Assembly (NCBI RefSeq): GCF_016925635.1
Contig: NZ_CP070490.1
Location: 4,160,001 to 4,224,000 of the forward strand
DNA length: 64,000 nt
Reading direction: 5' to 3'
Origin: Lysinibacillus fusiformis
Lineage (GTDB): Bacteria; Bacillota; Bacilli; Bacillales_A; Planococcaceae
The notes below the pieces were generated by a model. The model saw nothing but the letters and a program-made list of their open reading frames with translations. It was not told where the DNA came from and did no database searches. Positions 33,418-40,874 of this stretch are shown here, in pieces (positions within the stretch are counted from its first letter, which is position 1; each line of letters begins with the position of its first letter). The position numbers and the translations under genes were made by a program.

Positions 33418-34164
33418 GTGAAAAAGTTTTTATTGTTTTTACTACCAATTAGTCTCATCACGGTGTCGCTTTTTTATGTAAAAGTGAGTTCTTCTGAAAA
33501 TAAAGGAAGAAAGTATTATGAGGAAGCAGGTCAAATTCTTTGGGAAATTCAGACAGATGAAAAAATCATTGCCTTAACATTTGATGATGGGCCACATCGC
33601 AAATATACAGCAGAAATCCTTGATATATTGGAAAAATACCATGCAAAAGCAACCTTTTTTATTGTCGGTCAAAATGCGGAAAAAAATCCTGAGCTGATTA
33701 CAAGAATGTATGAAGAAGGGCATGAATTGGCCAATCATACCTTTACACACCCTTTCAAGACAAATGTACCTAATTTAATGAAGGAAATACAACAAACAGA
33801 TGAAGTGATTGCAGGCATTACAGGCTATCAGCCAACATTATTTCGACCAGTAGAAGGACAATATACCGATGCGATGATTGATGCCATCGCAAAAGAAGGC
33901 TATAAAGTTGTGATGTGGTCCTGGCATTTAGATACACTTGACTGGAAAAGCCCTGGTGTCAATCGCATCGTGAGTACGGTATTAAAAGGTGTAAAGGCAG
34001 GCAATATTGTACTCTTTCATGACGGTGGGGGAAACCGAGCACAAACAGTCAAGGCAATGGAGCAAATCTTACCAGAGCTTGAAAAACAGGGCTACCAGTT
34101 TGTGACGGTTTCTGAATTATTGGAAATCCAAAGGACAAATAAGAAAATGGAAAAAAAACAGTAG
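33418..34164 (+). CDS. Polysaccharide deacetylase family protein (NodB domain)
   Basis: 248 residues with an N-terminal membrane anchor/signal (1-22) and an extracellular NodB domain. Motif 1 ALTFDDGPH and motif 2 HELANHTFTHP supply the catalytic Asp and the Asp-His-His metal site. Motif 3, usually RPPYG-like, reads RPVEG. Motif 5 LFHDGGG has the catalytic His. It should deacetylate peptidoglycan or another surface glycan if the changed motif 3 permits. GTG start after GGGG. Confidence 0.85.
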   Translation: MKKFLLFLLPISLITVSLFYVKVSSSENKGRKYYEEAGQILWEIQTDEKIIALTFDDGPHRKYTAEILDILEKYHAKATFFIVGQNAEKNPELITRMYEEGHELANHTFTHPFKTNVPNLMKEIQQTDEVIAGITGYQPTLFRPVEGQYTDAMIDAIAKEGYKVVMWSWHLDTLDWKSPGVNRIVSTVLKGVKAGNIVLFHDGGGNRAQTVKAMEQILPELEKQGYQFVTVSELLEIQRTNKKMEKKQ

Positions 34165-34192
34165 TGTTGAAGTGATCCATCTTCAGCACTAC
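34161..34192. terminator. Bidirectional terminator
   Basis: GTAGTGTTGAAG / CTTCAGCACTAC stem; a T run lies on the minus-strand side. Confidence 0.8.
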
Positions 34193-34206
34193 TCTTTATG
34201 TAAAGG

Positions 34207-34473
34207 TTATTTTAACATTTTTTTGATTTGCTTCAGCTCAGCAATTAAATAATCGATTTGCATCTGCATGTTATCGACTTTGGCTGTTTGATCACCATTA
34301 TTTGTTGGAGAAGAATCATTCTTCGCATTTTGTAGTGACTCTAGGGCTAGACCAGCTGCGATGGTCTGTATGCCATCCCCTAACGTTGAAATGGCTGTGC
34401 CGATATAGGCTAACTTTGCGATATAAATATCCATTGAATCATTGTCCTGGTTCTGTTTATTATTTCTTCCCAT
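34207..34473 (-). CDS. Small hypothetical protein with C-terminal coiled coil (88 aa)
   Basis: A polar start (NNKQNQDNDS), a moderately hydrophobic helix (AKLAYIGTAISTLGDGIQTIAAGLALE) and a C-terminal heptad-like helix (MQMQIDYLIAELKQIKKML). AAGGAGG precedes the ATG. Such layouts occur in small spore-former proteins, but I do not recognise this one. Confidence 0.6.
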   Translation of the reverse strand: MGRNNKQNQDNDSMDIYIAKLAYIGTAISTLGDGIQTIAAGLALESLQNAKNDSSPTNNGDQTAKVDNMQMQIDYLIAELKQIKKMLK

Positions 34474-34605
34474 TTTTCTGCCTCCTTACGTTTGTCATTA
34501 CTTGCATCATATGCGGCAACAAGTGAAAAGGCGATTCCTATTGTATTTGAATGAATCACTAAAAATGGTAAAATTAGCACAATGAACGTATTGGGGGGAC
34601 TAGTC

Positions 34606-35376
34606 ATGGCGCAAGTAGAGCTGATTGAAATGAATGGTGAGCTGCTAGAGGGAATGGGCAGCTATTGTTTACGAAGCAAGAAGAAAACAGTGGGCTATCA
34701 AAACAAAAACAAATGGCTTAATCAACAATTTGAAAAGGGCTTACATTACATACAAGTGCTTGAAAATCAAAAGCAAGTAGGTTTTATAGAATATACAGAT
34801 GCGGAATACTCTTCAAGGGTTGTGCATGCAGATGGCTATGTGGTGATTCATTGTTTATGGGTAAGTGCAGTAGGCAAGGGCTATGGTACACAATTATTGA
34901 AGAGATGTTTAGAGGATGCCAAGGAACGTGGGAAAAAGGGAGTGGTGGTCATCACCAATGACCAAACTTCCTGGACACCAAGCAAGGATTTATTTTTACA
35001 ACACCAATTTCAACCTATTGCAACAGCACTCGATGCTTTTGAATTATGGGTGTTTCCATTTCATGAAGGCGTTGAACTGCCATATTTTCCTGATAATTGG
35101 CAGGAACGATTAACGAGGTTTCCTCATTTAACGATTTTACGTTCTTTTCAATGTCCTTATGTAGACGTTGCAACAGAGAATATTCAACTAGCTGCAAAAA
35201 AATTAGGGCTGCTGCCAGAGTTGGTGGATCTTCAAACGAGAGAAGAGCTGATGGAGAAATCACCGACGCCATATGGTATTTTTTCAGTGGTTTATAAAGG
35301 ACAATTGATTTCCTTCCATCGATTAACCGTGCATTCCATTTATAAAAAACTGCAAAATCTCTTGAATAATTCCTGA
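34606..35376 (+). CDS. YoaP-type GNAT acetyltransferase with thioredoxin-like C-terminal domain
   Basis: 256 residues. The N-terminal GNAT domain has HCLWVSAVGKGYGTQLLKRCLEDAKERGKKGVVV (about 85-120). The C-terminal part (about 165-250) has RSFQCPYVDVATENIQLAAKK and TPYGIFSVVYKGQLISFHRLT, matching the two-domain plan I recall for B. subtilis YoaP. In YoaP the C-terminal segment has a Cys-Pro-x-x-like motif; here a single CPY is present. ATG at 34606 follows GGGGGG by 7 nt. Substrate unknown. Confidence 0.8.
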   Translation: MAQVELIEMNGELLEGMGSYCLRSKKKTVGYQNKNKWLNQQFEKGLHYIQVLENQKQVGFIEYTDAEYSSRVVHADGYVVIHCLWVSAVGKGYGTQLLKRCLEDAKERGKKGVVVITNDQTSWTPSKDLFLQHQFQPIATALDAFELWVFPFHEGVELPYFPDNWQERLTRFPHLTILRSFQCPYVDVATENIQLAAKKLGLLPELVDLQTREELMEKSPTPYGIFSVVYKGQLISFHRLTVHSIYKKLQNLLNNS

Positions 35377-35569
35377 TTGGATGCAACTTTTTGGGACACT
35401 GGCACGTTTTATTCTTATAGCATTTCTATGATTCTTTGAGTTTTTTGTTGACTGCTCCTAGGAAATGAGTAAAATTAAAAGGCAGTACCATAATATGCCT
35501 AAACTTAGTAGTATGATAGGTGAATAGGTGCTGGAATGCTCGTTAGAATGAAGCATGATAGGACAAGGT

Positions 35570-35602
35570 CTGTCATGAAACTTTGACAGTCTTTTTCTTT
35601 TC
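35570..35602 (+). terminator. Terminator-like hairpin with no gene before it
   Basis: CTGTCA / TGACAG stem (extended by AAG/CTT) followed by TTTTTCTTTT, about 80 bp before the S41 protease start. A 20-codon mini-ORF at 35465-35527 lies upstream. It may end a short leader transcript. Confidence 0.55.
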
Positions 35603-35676
35603 GTCTTCTGGATAACCTGTTAAGATGGTAGTAGTGTGACAACAAGTTAGTGTAAATGAGAGTGGTGACAATCAAG

Positions 35677-37191
35677 ATGGATGAACAGAAAAAAGAAAGT
35701 ACAGAACAGCAGCAGGAGCCGACTCCAGCTGAAATAAAGCCGGCAGGACAATTTATACAACTAAAACCGTTTAAATTTATCATGCTAATGTTCTTTACGA
35801 TTCTTATTACAGCAGGTTTAACGATTTTTGCGTTAACCTTTGGTGATAAGAAAGTAGTAGAAGTGAAAGTTCCGATTGAACGAGAGGAATTTACAAAATT
35901 ATATGAAGCATTTGATTTACTGAAAAATAACTATTACCAAGATATCGATGATGAAAAAGTGGTCGATGGTGCGATCAATGGTATGTTTGAGGCATTAGGC
36001 GATCCCTATTCCGATTTCATGGTAAAGGAAGAAGCAGATCAATTTAATTCTGGCTTATCTTCGAGTTTCCAAGGAATTGGGGCAGAAATCCAAGAACGTA
36101 ATGGTTATATTACAGTTGTGTCACCTATCAAAAATTCTCCTGCTGAAAAGGCAGGCTTATTACCAAAAGATATTATCTTAACAGTTGATGGGAAAAGCAT
36201 TCAGGGCTTAAGTGCAACAGAAGCGGTTGCTTTAATTCGCGGTGAGAAAGGAACACCAGTGAAATTAACGGTGAAACGCGGCGAAAATACAGAGGCTATT
36301 CACATGACCATTGTTCGTGACGATATCCCAGTAGAAACCGTTTATGGTGAAATGCTTGATGGCAATATTGCCCATATTCAAATTACATCATTTAGTGAAC
36401 AAACAACCAAAGAGCTTGAAAAAATCCTTGCTGAGTATGAAGGCAAAGGAATGAAGGGCATTGTCTTAGATCTACGTCAAAATCCTGGTGGCTATTTAAC
36501 GGCTGCTGTCGATATTTCTAATTTCTTTGTACCAGAAGGAAAAGCGATTGTGCAGGTACAAGAAAAAGATGCAGAGCCTCAAATTACAAATGCCATTGCA
36601 GGTAAAAAATATAACCTACCAATTACAGTACTTGTCGATAGTGGTAGTGCCTCTGCCTCTGAGATTTTAGCAGGAGCATTAAAAGAATCAGTCGGTGCCA
36701 AAGTTGTAGGTGAAACATCCTTCGGTAAAGGGACTGTCCAAAATGTAACACCATTAAAAGACGGCTCGAATCTGAAATTTACAACAGGTAAATGGTTAAC
36801 GCCAAACGGCAACTGGATAAATGAAAAAGGCATTGAGCCTGATGTTAAAGTTGGTTATCCATCGTATGCCTCTTTACCATACTTGAACGCCTCTTTAGAA
36901 ATGAAGACAGGCCTACAATCTGACTCTGTGAAAGCAGCAGAGGAGATGCTTCAAGTGCTAGGGTATGAGCCTGGTGAAGTAGATGGAATCTTCGATGACA
37001 ATACAGCGCATGCAGTAGAAGAACTACAAGCAGCGAGTAATCTTGAAGAAACAGGTATTTTAACAGGCAATACAACGTATGCATTAATGGATGCTATACG
37101 TGCGAAAATGAAAGCCGATGATCCTCAGTTATTAAAAGCGAAAGAGCTCCTTGTAGGAACAGCTGAAAAAACGGAGGAAACAACAAACTAA
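35677..37191 (+). CDS. S41 C-terminal processing protease (CtpA/CtpB type)
   Basis: About 504 residues: cytoplasmic tail, membrane anchor (about 33-55), N-terminal helical domain, PDZ domain (about 125-215: FQGIGAEIQERNGYITVVSPIKNSPAEKAG), S41 protease domain with the catalytic Ser in DSGSASASE and Lys in SFGKGTVQ. A C-terminal peptidoglycan-binding-like domain follows (VKAAEEMLQVLGYEPGEVDGIFD). CtpB-type proteases act outside the membrane, for instance on the sporulation signalling protein SpoIVFA; the role here is not proven. ATG at 35677 has GGTGA 8 nt before it; ATG at 35656 is an alternative. Confidence 0.9.
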   Translation: MDEQKKESTEQQQEPTPAEIKPAGQFIQLKPFKFIMLMFFTILITAGLTIFALTFGDKKVVEVKVPIEREEFTKLYEAFDLLKNNYYQDIDDEKVVDGAINGMFEALGDPYSDFMVKEEADQFNSGLSSSFQGIGAEIQERNGYITVVSPIKNSPAEKAGLLPKDIILTVDGKSIQGLSATEAVALIRGEKGTPVKLTVKRGENTEAIHMTIVRDDIPVETVYGEMLDGNIAHIQITSFSEQTTKELEKILAEYEGKGMKGIVLDLRQNPGGYLTAAVDISNFFVPEGKAIVQVQEKDAEPQITNAIAGKKYNLPITVLVDSGSASASEILAGALKESVGAKVVGETSFGKGTVQNVTPLKDGSNLKFTTGKWLTPNGNWINEKGIEPDVKVGYPSYASLPYLNASLEMKTGLQSDSVKAAEEMLQVLGYEPGEVDGIFDDNTAHAVEELQAASNLEETGILTGNTTYALMDAIRAKMKADDPQLLKAKELLVGTAEKTEETTN

Positions 37192-37197
37192 CAGTGT

Positions 37198-37244
37198 AGC
37201 TGTCGCAGCAGTCGTCTTTCACGGCATCTGCGACAGCTTTTTTT
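37198..37244 (+). terminator. Strong terminator of the protease gene
   Basis: AGCTGTCGCAG / CTGCGACAGCT stem followed by TTTTTTT. Confidence 0.9.
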
Positions 37245-37259
37245 ATAGGAGGAACTAGA

Positions 37260-38162
37260 ATGAAAGATGTGTACCTATTTAGTGGCTTTTTAGGGAGTGG
37301 CAAAACATCCATGCTGACAGATGTCATTCGCCAGCTAAAAGAAAAGAAATACAAGCCTGCTGTTATTATGAATGAGCTAGGGAAGCTGCCATTTGACTCA
37401 CAGGCAGTGGAGAAGGATATCCCGCTCAAGGAGATGCTAGAGGGCTGTATTTGCTGTTCTGGTGCTGAAAAAACAGAGGCACAAATTCAATCTCTTCTAT
37501 TAGATAGTGATTTTGATGTGCTCATTATCGAAACAACAGGCGCAGCACATCCTGTAGAAGCATTGGATGCTGTTTTTTCACCGCTATTTGCAGATCAGCT
37601 CAATGTCAAAGGCATTATCACCGTGGCTGATTCTAAGCTCTGGCTACACCGTGATACATTAACACCACAAGTGCGCTCTTTATTTATGGAGCAAATTCGC
37701 CACGCACACCTCTTATTAGCAAATAAAACCGATTTATTAACAGAGGCAGAGCAAGGGCAGGTCGTCTATGAACTGCAGGGCTTGAACCCACATGCTTTTA
37801 TTTTGCAAACAACAAATGGACGCGTACCGCTCAGCTTATTAGAAGGCTTAAAGGCAACGACACAAATTGATAAAACAGCCATTGTCAAAGCGCCGATAGC
37901 CTCAATGCAGCTAGGCTCCCGCTTAGTGGATTTCACAGATCAGGAATTTACACAGGAGCAGTTTGAGGATTGGGTGCGTGCATTACCCGAAACGATCTAT
38001 CGTATGAAAGGCTATGTCCCGATTGAGGGCATCAAAAACCCAATGTTGTTCCAATATGCTTATGGAATGGTCCAATGGCTCCCAGAATATATAAAAATGC
38101 CAGCAAAACTTGTTATTATTGGAGAGGATGTTGGTGCATTACCTGTTATTGGGGTAAATTGA
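37260..38162 (+). CDS. COG0523/CobW-family G3E GTPase (metallochaperone-like)
   Basis: 300 residues. Walker A GFLGSGKT (9-16), the metal-binding C63-I-C65-C66 (CxCC), ETTGAAHP and the guanine-specificity NKTD motif are all present, with a C-terminal CobW_C-like domain. The family delivers zinc, cobalt or other metals to client proteins using GTP. No metal-responsive operator is obvious in the short upstream space, so the metal is not known. TAGGAGG precedes the ATG. Confidence 0.9.
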   Translation: MKDVYLFSGFLGSGKTSMLTDVIRQLKEKKYKPAVIMNELGKLPFDSQAVEKDIPLKEMLEGCICCSGAEKTEAQIQSLLLDSDFDVLIIETTGAAHPVEALDAVFSPLFADQLNVKGIITVADSKLWLHRDTLTPQVRSLFMEQIRHAHLLLANKTDLLTEAEQGQVVYELQGLNPHAFILQTTNGRVPLSLLEGLKATTQIDKTAIVKAPIASMQLGSRLVDFTDQEFTQEQFEDWVRALPETIYRMKGYVPIEGIKNPMLFQYAYGMVQWLPEYIKMPAKLVIIGEDVGALPVIGVN

Positions 38163-38194
38163 AGAAGAAAGCAACCTATGAATTTCTGCCATGT

Positions 38195-38232
38195 ACAACC
38201 TGTGTAGTTTTACGCAGGTTGTTTTATTTTTA
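38195..38232 (+). terminator. Terminator of the G3E GTPase gene
   Basis: ACAACCTG / CAGGTTGT stem followed by TTTATTTTTAT. Confidence 0.85.
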
Positions 38233-38276
38233 TGTAAATGAAATGTAACGCTCTTGTAACATAAATGTAATATAAG
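38233..38276 (+). promoter_or_regulatory. Four TGTAA direct repeats at 11-bp spacing before a -10 element
   Basis: TGTAAA, TGTAAC, TGTAAC and TGTAAT begin at 38233, 38244, 38255 and 38266, exactly one helical turn apart, and end next to TATAAG (38271-38276). On the other strand they read TTACA. The geometry is that of PhoP or similar OmpR-type activator sites, which is inference. The site is 320 bp upstream of the CAP-domain gene. Confidence 0.5.
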
Positions 38277-38593
38277 ATTGGCAATAGGCTACGACACTAG
38301 CTGTCTCTAGGACGATTCAACAATAGCAATGAAAAAAAGAGGTTAAAAACCGAGTGCATAAAACATGCGTTTTTTATTCATGTTTTCGAAAATATCTACT
38401 AGTTTAAGAGGGGTGTCAACCCTCTTTCAAACGTAAGTATTTCATAGATTGGTTAAACCTGCTAAAAAATAGCGCGAAAAAAACGTGATTTTCCGCGCAT
38501 TTTCTTCTTCGTTGGCGTTGTTAGCAAATGTTGGTAAGATTTTAATGAAAATCATCCCTTACGATTAGTGGCAGACAAGGAGGAATTGCAAAC
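38277..38593. other. Long leader-like region with hairpins before the CAP-domain gene
   Basis: No reading frame is convincing. Three hairpins are visible: a weak GCAT/ATGC with six T (38356-38375), AAGAGGG/CCCTCTT with a short T tail (38406-38428), and GCGCG...CGCGC (38472-38498) followed by ATTTTCTTCTT. The region matches no riboswitch class I can recognise. Confidence 0.45.
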
Positions 38594-39283
38594 ATGAAAA
38601 AAACACTAACAGCAATTTGTGCAACATTTCTTTTAGCAGCTCCAATTCAAATAGCTTCTGCTGCTGCAAATACAACAGAGGGGAATTCCGTACAGCAATC
38701 AACGAACTGTAAAGTTTATTATTATAAATGGTCAAACAACAATCATAAGTGGACAGTCAAACTTCCACAGGCATCTACACCATCTAAAGAGACGCCAACA
38801 ACAAATAATACAACACCAACAAAGCCAAATAATAATCAATCATCACAAAACGAAAAGCCAGCAACACCACCAACTACTTCAACACCATCAACAACAACTT
38901 CAGATGTGAACGCATTTGAACAAGAAGTAGTAAAATTAACAAACGCTGAGCGTACAAAAGCTGGTTTATCACCACTTCAAACAGATGCGAAATTAATGGC
39001 TGCAGCTCGTGAAAAATCACAAGATATGCAAACAAACAAATATTTCTCACATACGAGCCCAACTTTTGGTTCACCATTTGATCGTATGAAAGCTTTAGGC
39101 ATCACATATAAAGGTGCAGGTGAAAACATTGCTCAAGGTCAACGTTCTCCACAAGAAGTAGTACAAGCGTGGATGGACTCACCAGGACACCGTGCGAACA
39201 TTTTAAACGGTAAATTTACGCACATCGGTGTAGGTTACGTGAAAACAGGTAACTACTGGACACAACAATTTATCCAAAAATAA
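38594..39283 (+). CDS. Secreted CAP-domain (SCP/YkwD-like) protein
   Basis: 229 residues: signal peptide (1-23, ASA cleavage), a short domain with CKVYYYKWSNNNHKWTVKL, a Thr/Pro/Asn-rich linker (about 57-105), then a CAP domain (about 107-229). The CAP landmarks are NAERTKAGLSPL, HTSPTFGSPFDRM, GAGENIA and MDSPGHRANILN, with the conserved His and Glu residues. YkwD-like proteins of spore formers are secreted and of unclear function. GGAGG is 9 nt before the ATG. Confidence 0.9.
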   Translation: MKKTLTAICATFLLAAPIQIASAAANTTEGNSVQQSTNCKVYYYKWSNNNHKWTVKLPQASTPSKETPTTNNTTPTKPNNNQSSQNEKPATPPTTSTPSTTTSDVNAFEQEVVKLTNAERTKAGLSPLQTDAKLMAAAREKSQDMQTNKYFSHTSPTFGSPFDRMKALGITYKGAGENIAQGQRSPQEVVQAWMDSPGHRANILNGKFTHIGVGYVKTGNYWTQQFIQK

Positions 39284-39300
39284 TCATTTATTAATAGAAG

Positions 39301-39344
39301 GATGCTCTACAAGTCTGTAAAGGCTTATAGAGCATCTTTTTTTA
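39301..39344 (+). terminator. Terminator of the CAP-domain gene
   Basis: GATGCTCTA / TAGAGCATC stem followed by TTTTTTTATT. Confidence 0.9.
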
Positions 39345-39385
39345 TTGAATTAATGGTAAAATTTGATGAGAAAGGGGGGATAAAA

Positions 39386-39697
39386 TTGAAACAATATAGC
39401 ATAGCCATCGCGATTTTCTCATTGGCCATCTCTTTTGTGATAGGAAGCTGGCTCATCGCTACTAGTTTAAGGGAGCAACCAAAAGAACCCGTGCAACACC
39501 AGCTATTATCACAAGAAGAGGCCGCGGATTATTTAGGGATTCATGTAGGAGAAGTGCTAAAATTAACAGAAATCCCAGATGGATCAAATAGTTACATAAG
39601 CGAAATCCCTCATGTGAAGGTAGGGAAGAAAGTCTATTATCCGAAGCAAGCCATGGATCGATGGCTACTGGATATGGAATTAATCGTTGTACCCTAA
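39386..39697 (+). CDS. Membrane-tethered excisionase/MerR-like helix-turn-helix protein
   Basis: 103 residues: an N-terminal membrane helix (about 4-26), a short linker, then LLSQEEAADYLGIHVGEVLKL...VKVGKKVYYPKQAMDRWLLD. This has the pattern of the excisionase-type helix-turn-helix (a helix, a short loop, a recognition helix and a wing ending in a tryptophan). A DNA-binding domain this close to the membrane is unusual. TTG at 39386 follows AAAGGGGGG by 6 nt. Its stop is about 40 bp before repeat array 2. Confidence 0.7.
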   Translation: MKQYSIAIAIFSLAISFVIGSWLIATSLREQPKEPVQHQLLSQEEAADYLGIHVGEVLKLTEIPDGSNSYISEIPHVKVGKKVYYPKQAMDRWLLDMELIVVP

Positions 39698-39736
39698 GGA
39701 AAAATACTGTAAAAGGAGCTTTGCGGAATCCCTATA

Positions 39737-40770
39737 AAAAAGCGTGCCCTTGATGATAAAGAAGTGCGCGTATCTTAATAAAATGAGTGCTTTTCTTTTG
39801 AAAAGGAGCGGCTATCTTGATGAAAAGAGCGCTTCTACCTCAAAAAGGAGCGGTTATCCTGATATAAGGAGTGCTTCCCCTTCGAAAAGGAGCGTGAATC
39901 CTGATGAAAAGAGCGCTTTCTCCTAGAAAAGGAGCGGCTAACCTGATAGAAGGAGCGCTTCTACCTCAAAAAGGAGCGTCTATCCTGATAGAAAGAGCGC
40001 TTCCGCCTAGAAAAGGAGCGTCTATCCTGATAAAAAGAGCGCTTCCACCTAGAAAAGGAGCATCTATCCAGATAAAAAGAGCGCTTCCCCTTCGAAAAGG
40101 AGCGGGAATCCTGATAAAAAGAGCGCTTCCACCTAGAAAAGGAGCGTCTATCCTGATAAAAAGAGCGCTTCCCCTTCGAAAAGGAGCGGGAATCCTGATA
40201 AAAAGAGCACTTCTACCTCAAAAAGGAGCGTCTATCCTGATGAAAAGAGCGCTTCCGCCTAGAAAAGGAGCGGTTATCCTGATAGAAGGAGCGCTTCCGC
40301 CTAGAAAAGGAGCGTCTATCCTGATAGAAAGAGAGCTTCTCCCTTGAAAAGGAGCGTCTATCCTGATAGAAAGAGCGCTTCCGCCTAGAAAAGGAGCGTC
40401 TAACCGGATAGAAGGAGCGCTTCCGCCTAGAAAAGGAGCGTCTATCCTGATGAAAAGAGCGCTTTCTCCTAGAAAAGGAGCGTCTAACCTGATAGAAGGA
40501 GCGCTTCCGCCTAGAAAAGGAGCGTCTATCCTGATAGAAAGAGCGCTTCCGCCTAGAAAAGGAGCGTCTATCCAGATAAAAAGAGCGCTTCCACCTAGAA
40601 AAGGAGCGTCTATCCAGATAAAAAGAGCGCTTCCGCCTGAAAAAGGAGCGCGTAACCTGATAAAAAGAGCACTTCCGCCTGAAAAAGGAGCGTCTTCCAA
40701 TCAAAAAAGAGCGCCCTCCAATCAAAAATAGTCACCCTCCATAAAAAGAGCGCCTCCCCAGCGGAAAAAG
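39737..40770 (+). repeat. Repeat array 2: about 47 tandem 21-bp half-units
   Basis: GAGCG recurs with 21-bp spacing from about 39785 to 40748, with decayed units at both ends (GAGTG, AGTGC). Two half-units alternate at a 42-bp period: GAGCGCTTC followed by CGCCTAGAAAAG-like sequence, and GAGCGTC followed by TATCCTGATAGAAA-like sequence. The shared GAGCGCTTC, spacing and period show it belongs to the same family as array 1, here in the opposite orientation. Open frames with 14-residue repeats exist in several frames of both strands and are taken as by-products of the 42-bp period. Confidence 0.95.
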
Positions 40771-40874
40771 GTCGGTGAAATAATTATTTCTCTTTTTAAA
40801 ATAATAGTTTTTAAAATGTATTTTGGGGAATTGATAAATAAGTAGTGGGTAAAAAGTAGGGAGAGGTGAGATGA

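Noticed and set aside
34410..34607. Minus-strand frame overlapping the 88-aa gene start
   Set aside because: It runs through the ribosome binding site and start of the better-supported gene at 34473 in another frame and has no site of its own.
38277..38593. c-di-AMP (ydaO) or c-di-GMP riboswitch before the CAP-domain gene
   Set aside because: I compared the region with the conserved cores of both classes and the invariant segments are not there.
39904..40731. Open frames on both strands of array 2 encoding basic repeats
   Set aside because: Several frames on both strands are open at once, all from the repeat period. There is no ribosome binding site and the composition is extreme.
25088..40770. 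CRISPR array
   Set aside because: Units are fully tandem with no unique spacers, the period is 21/42 bp, and no cas gene is present.
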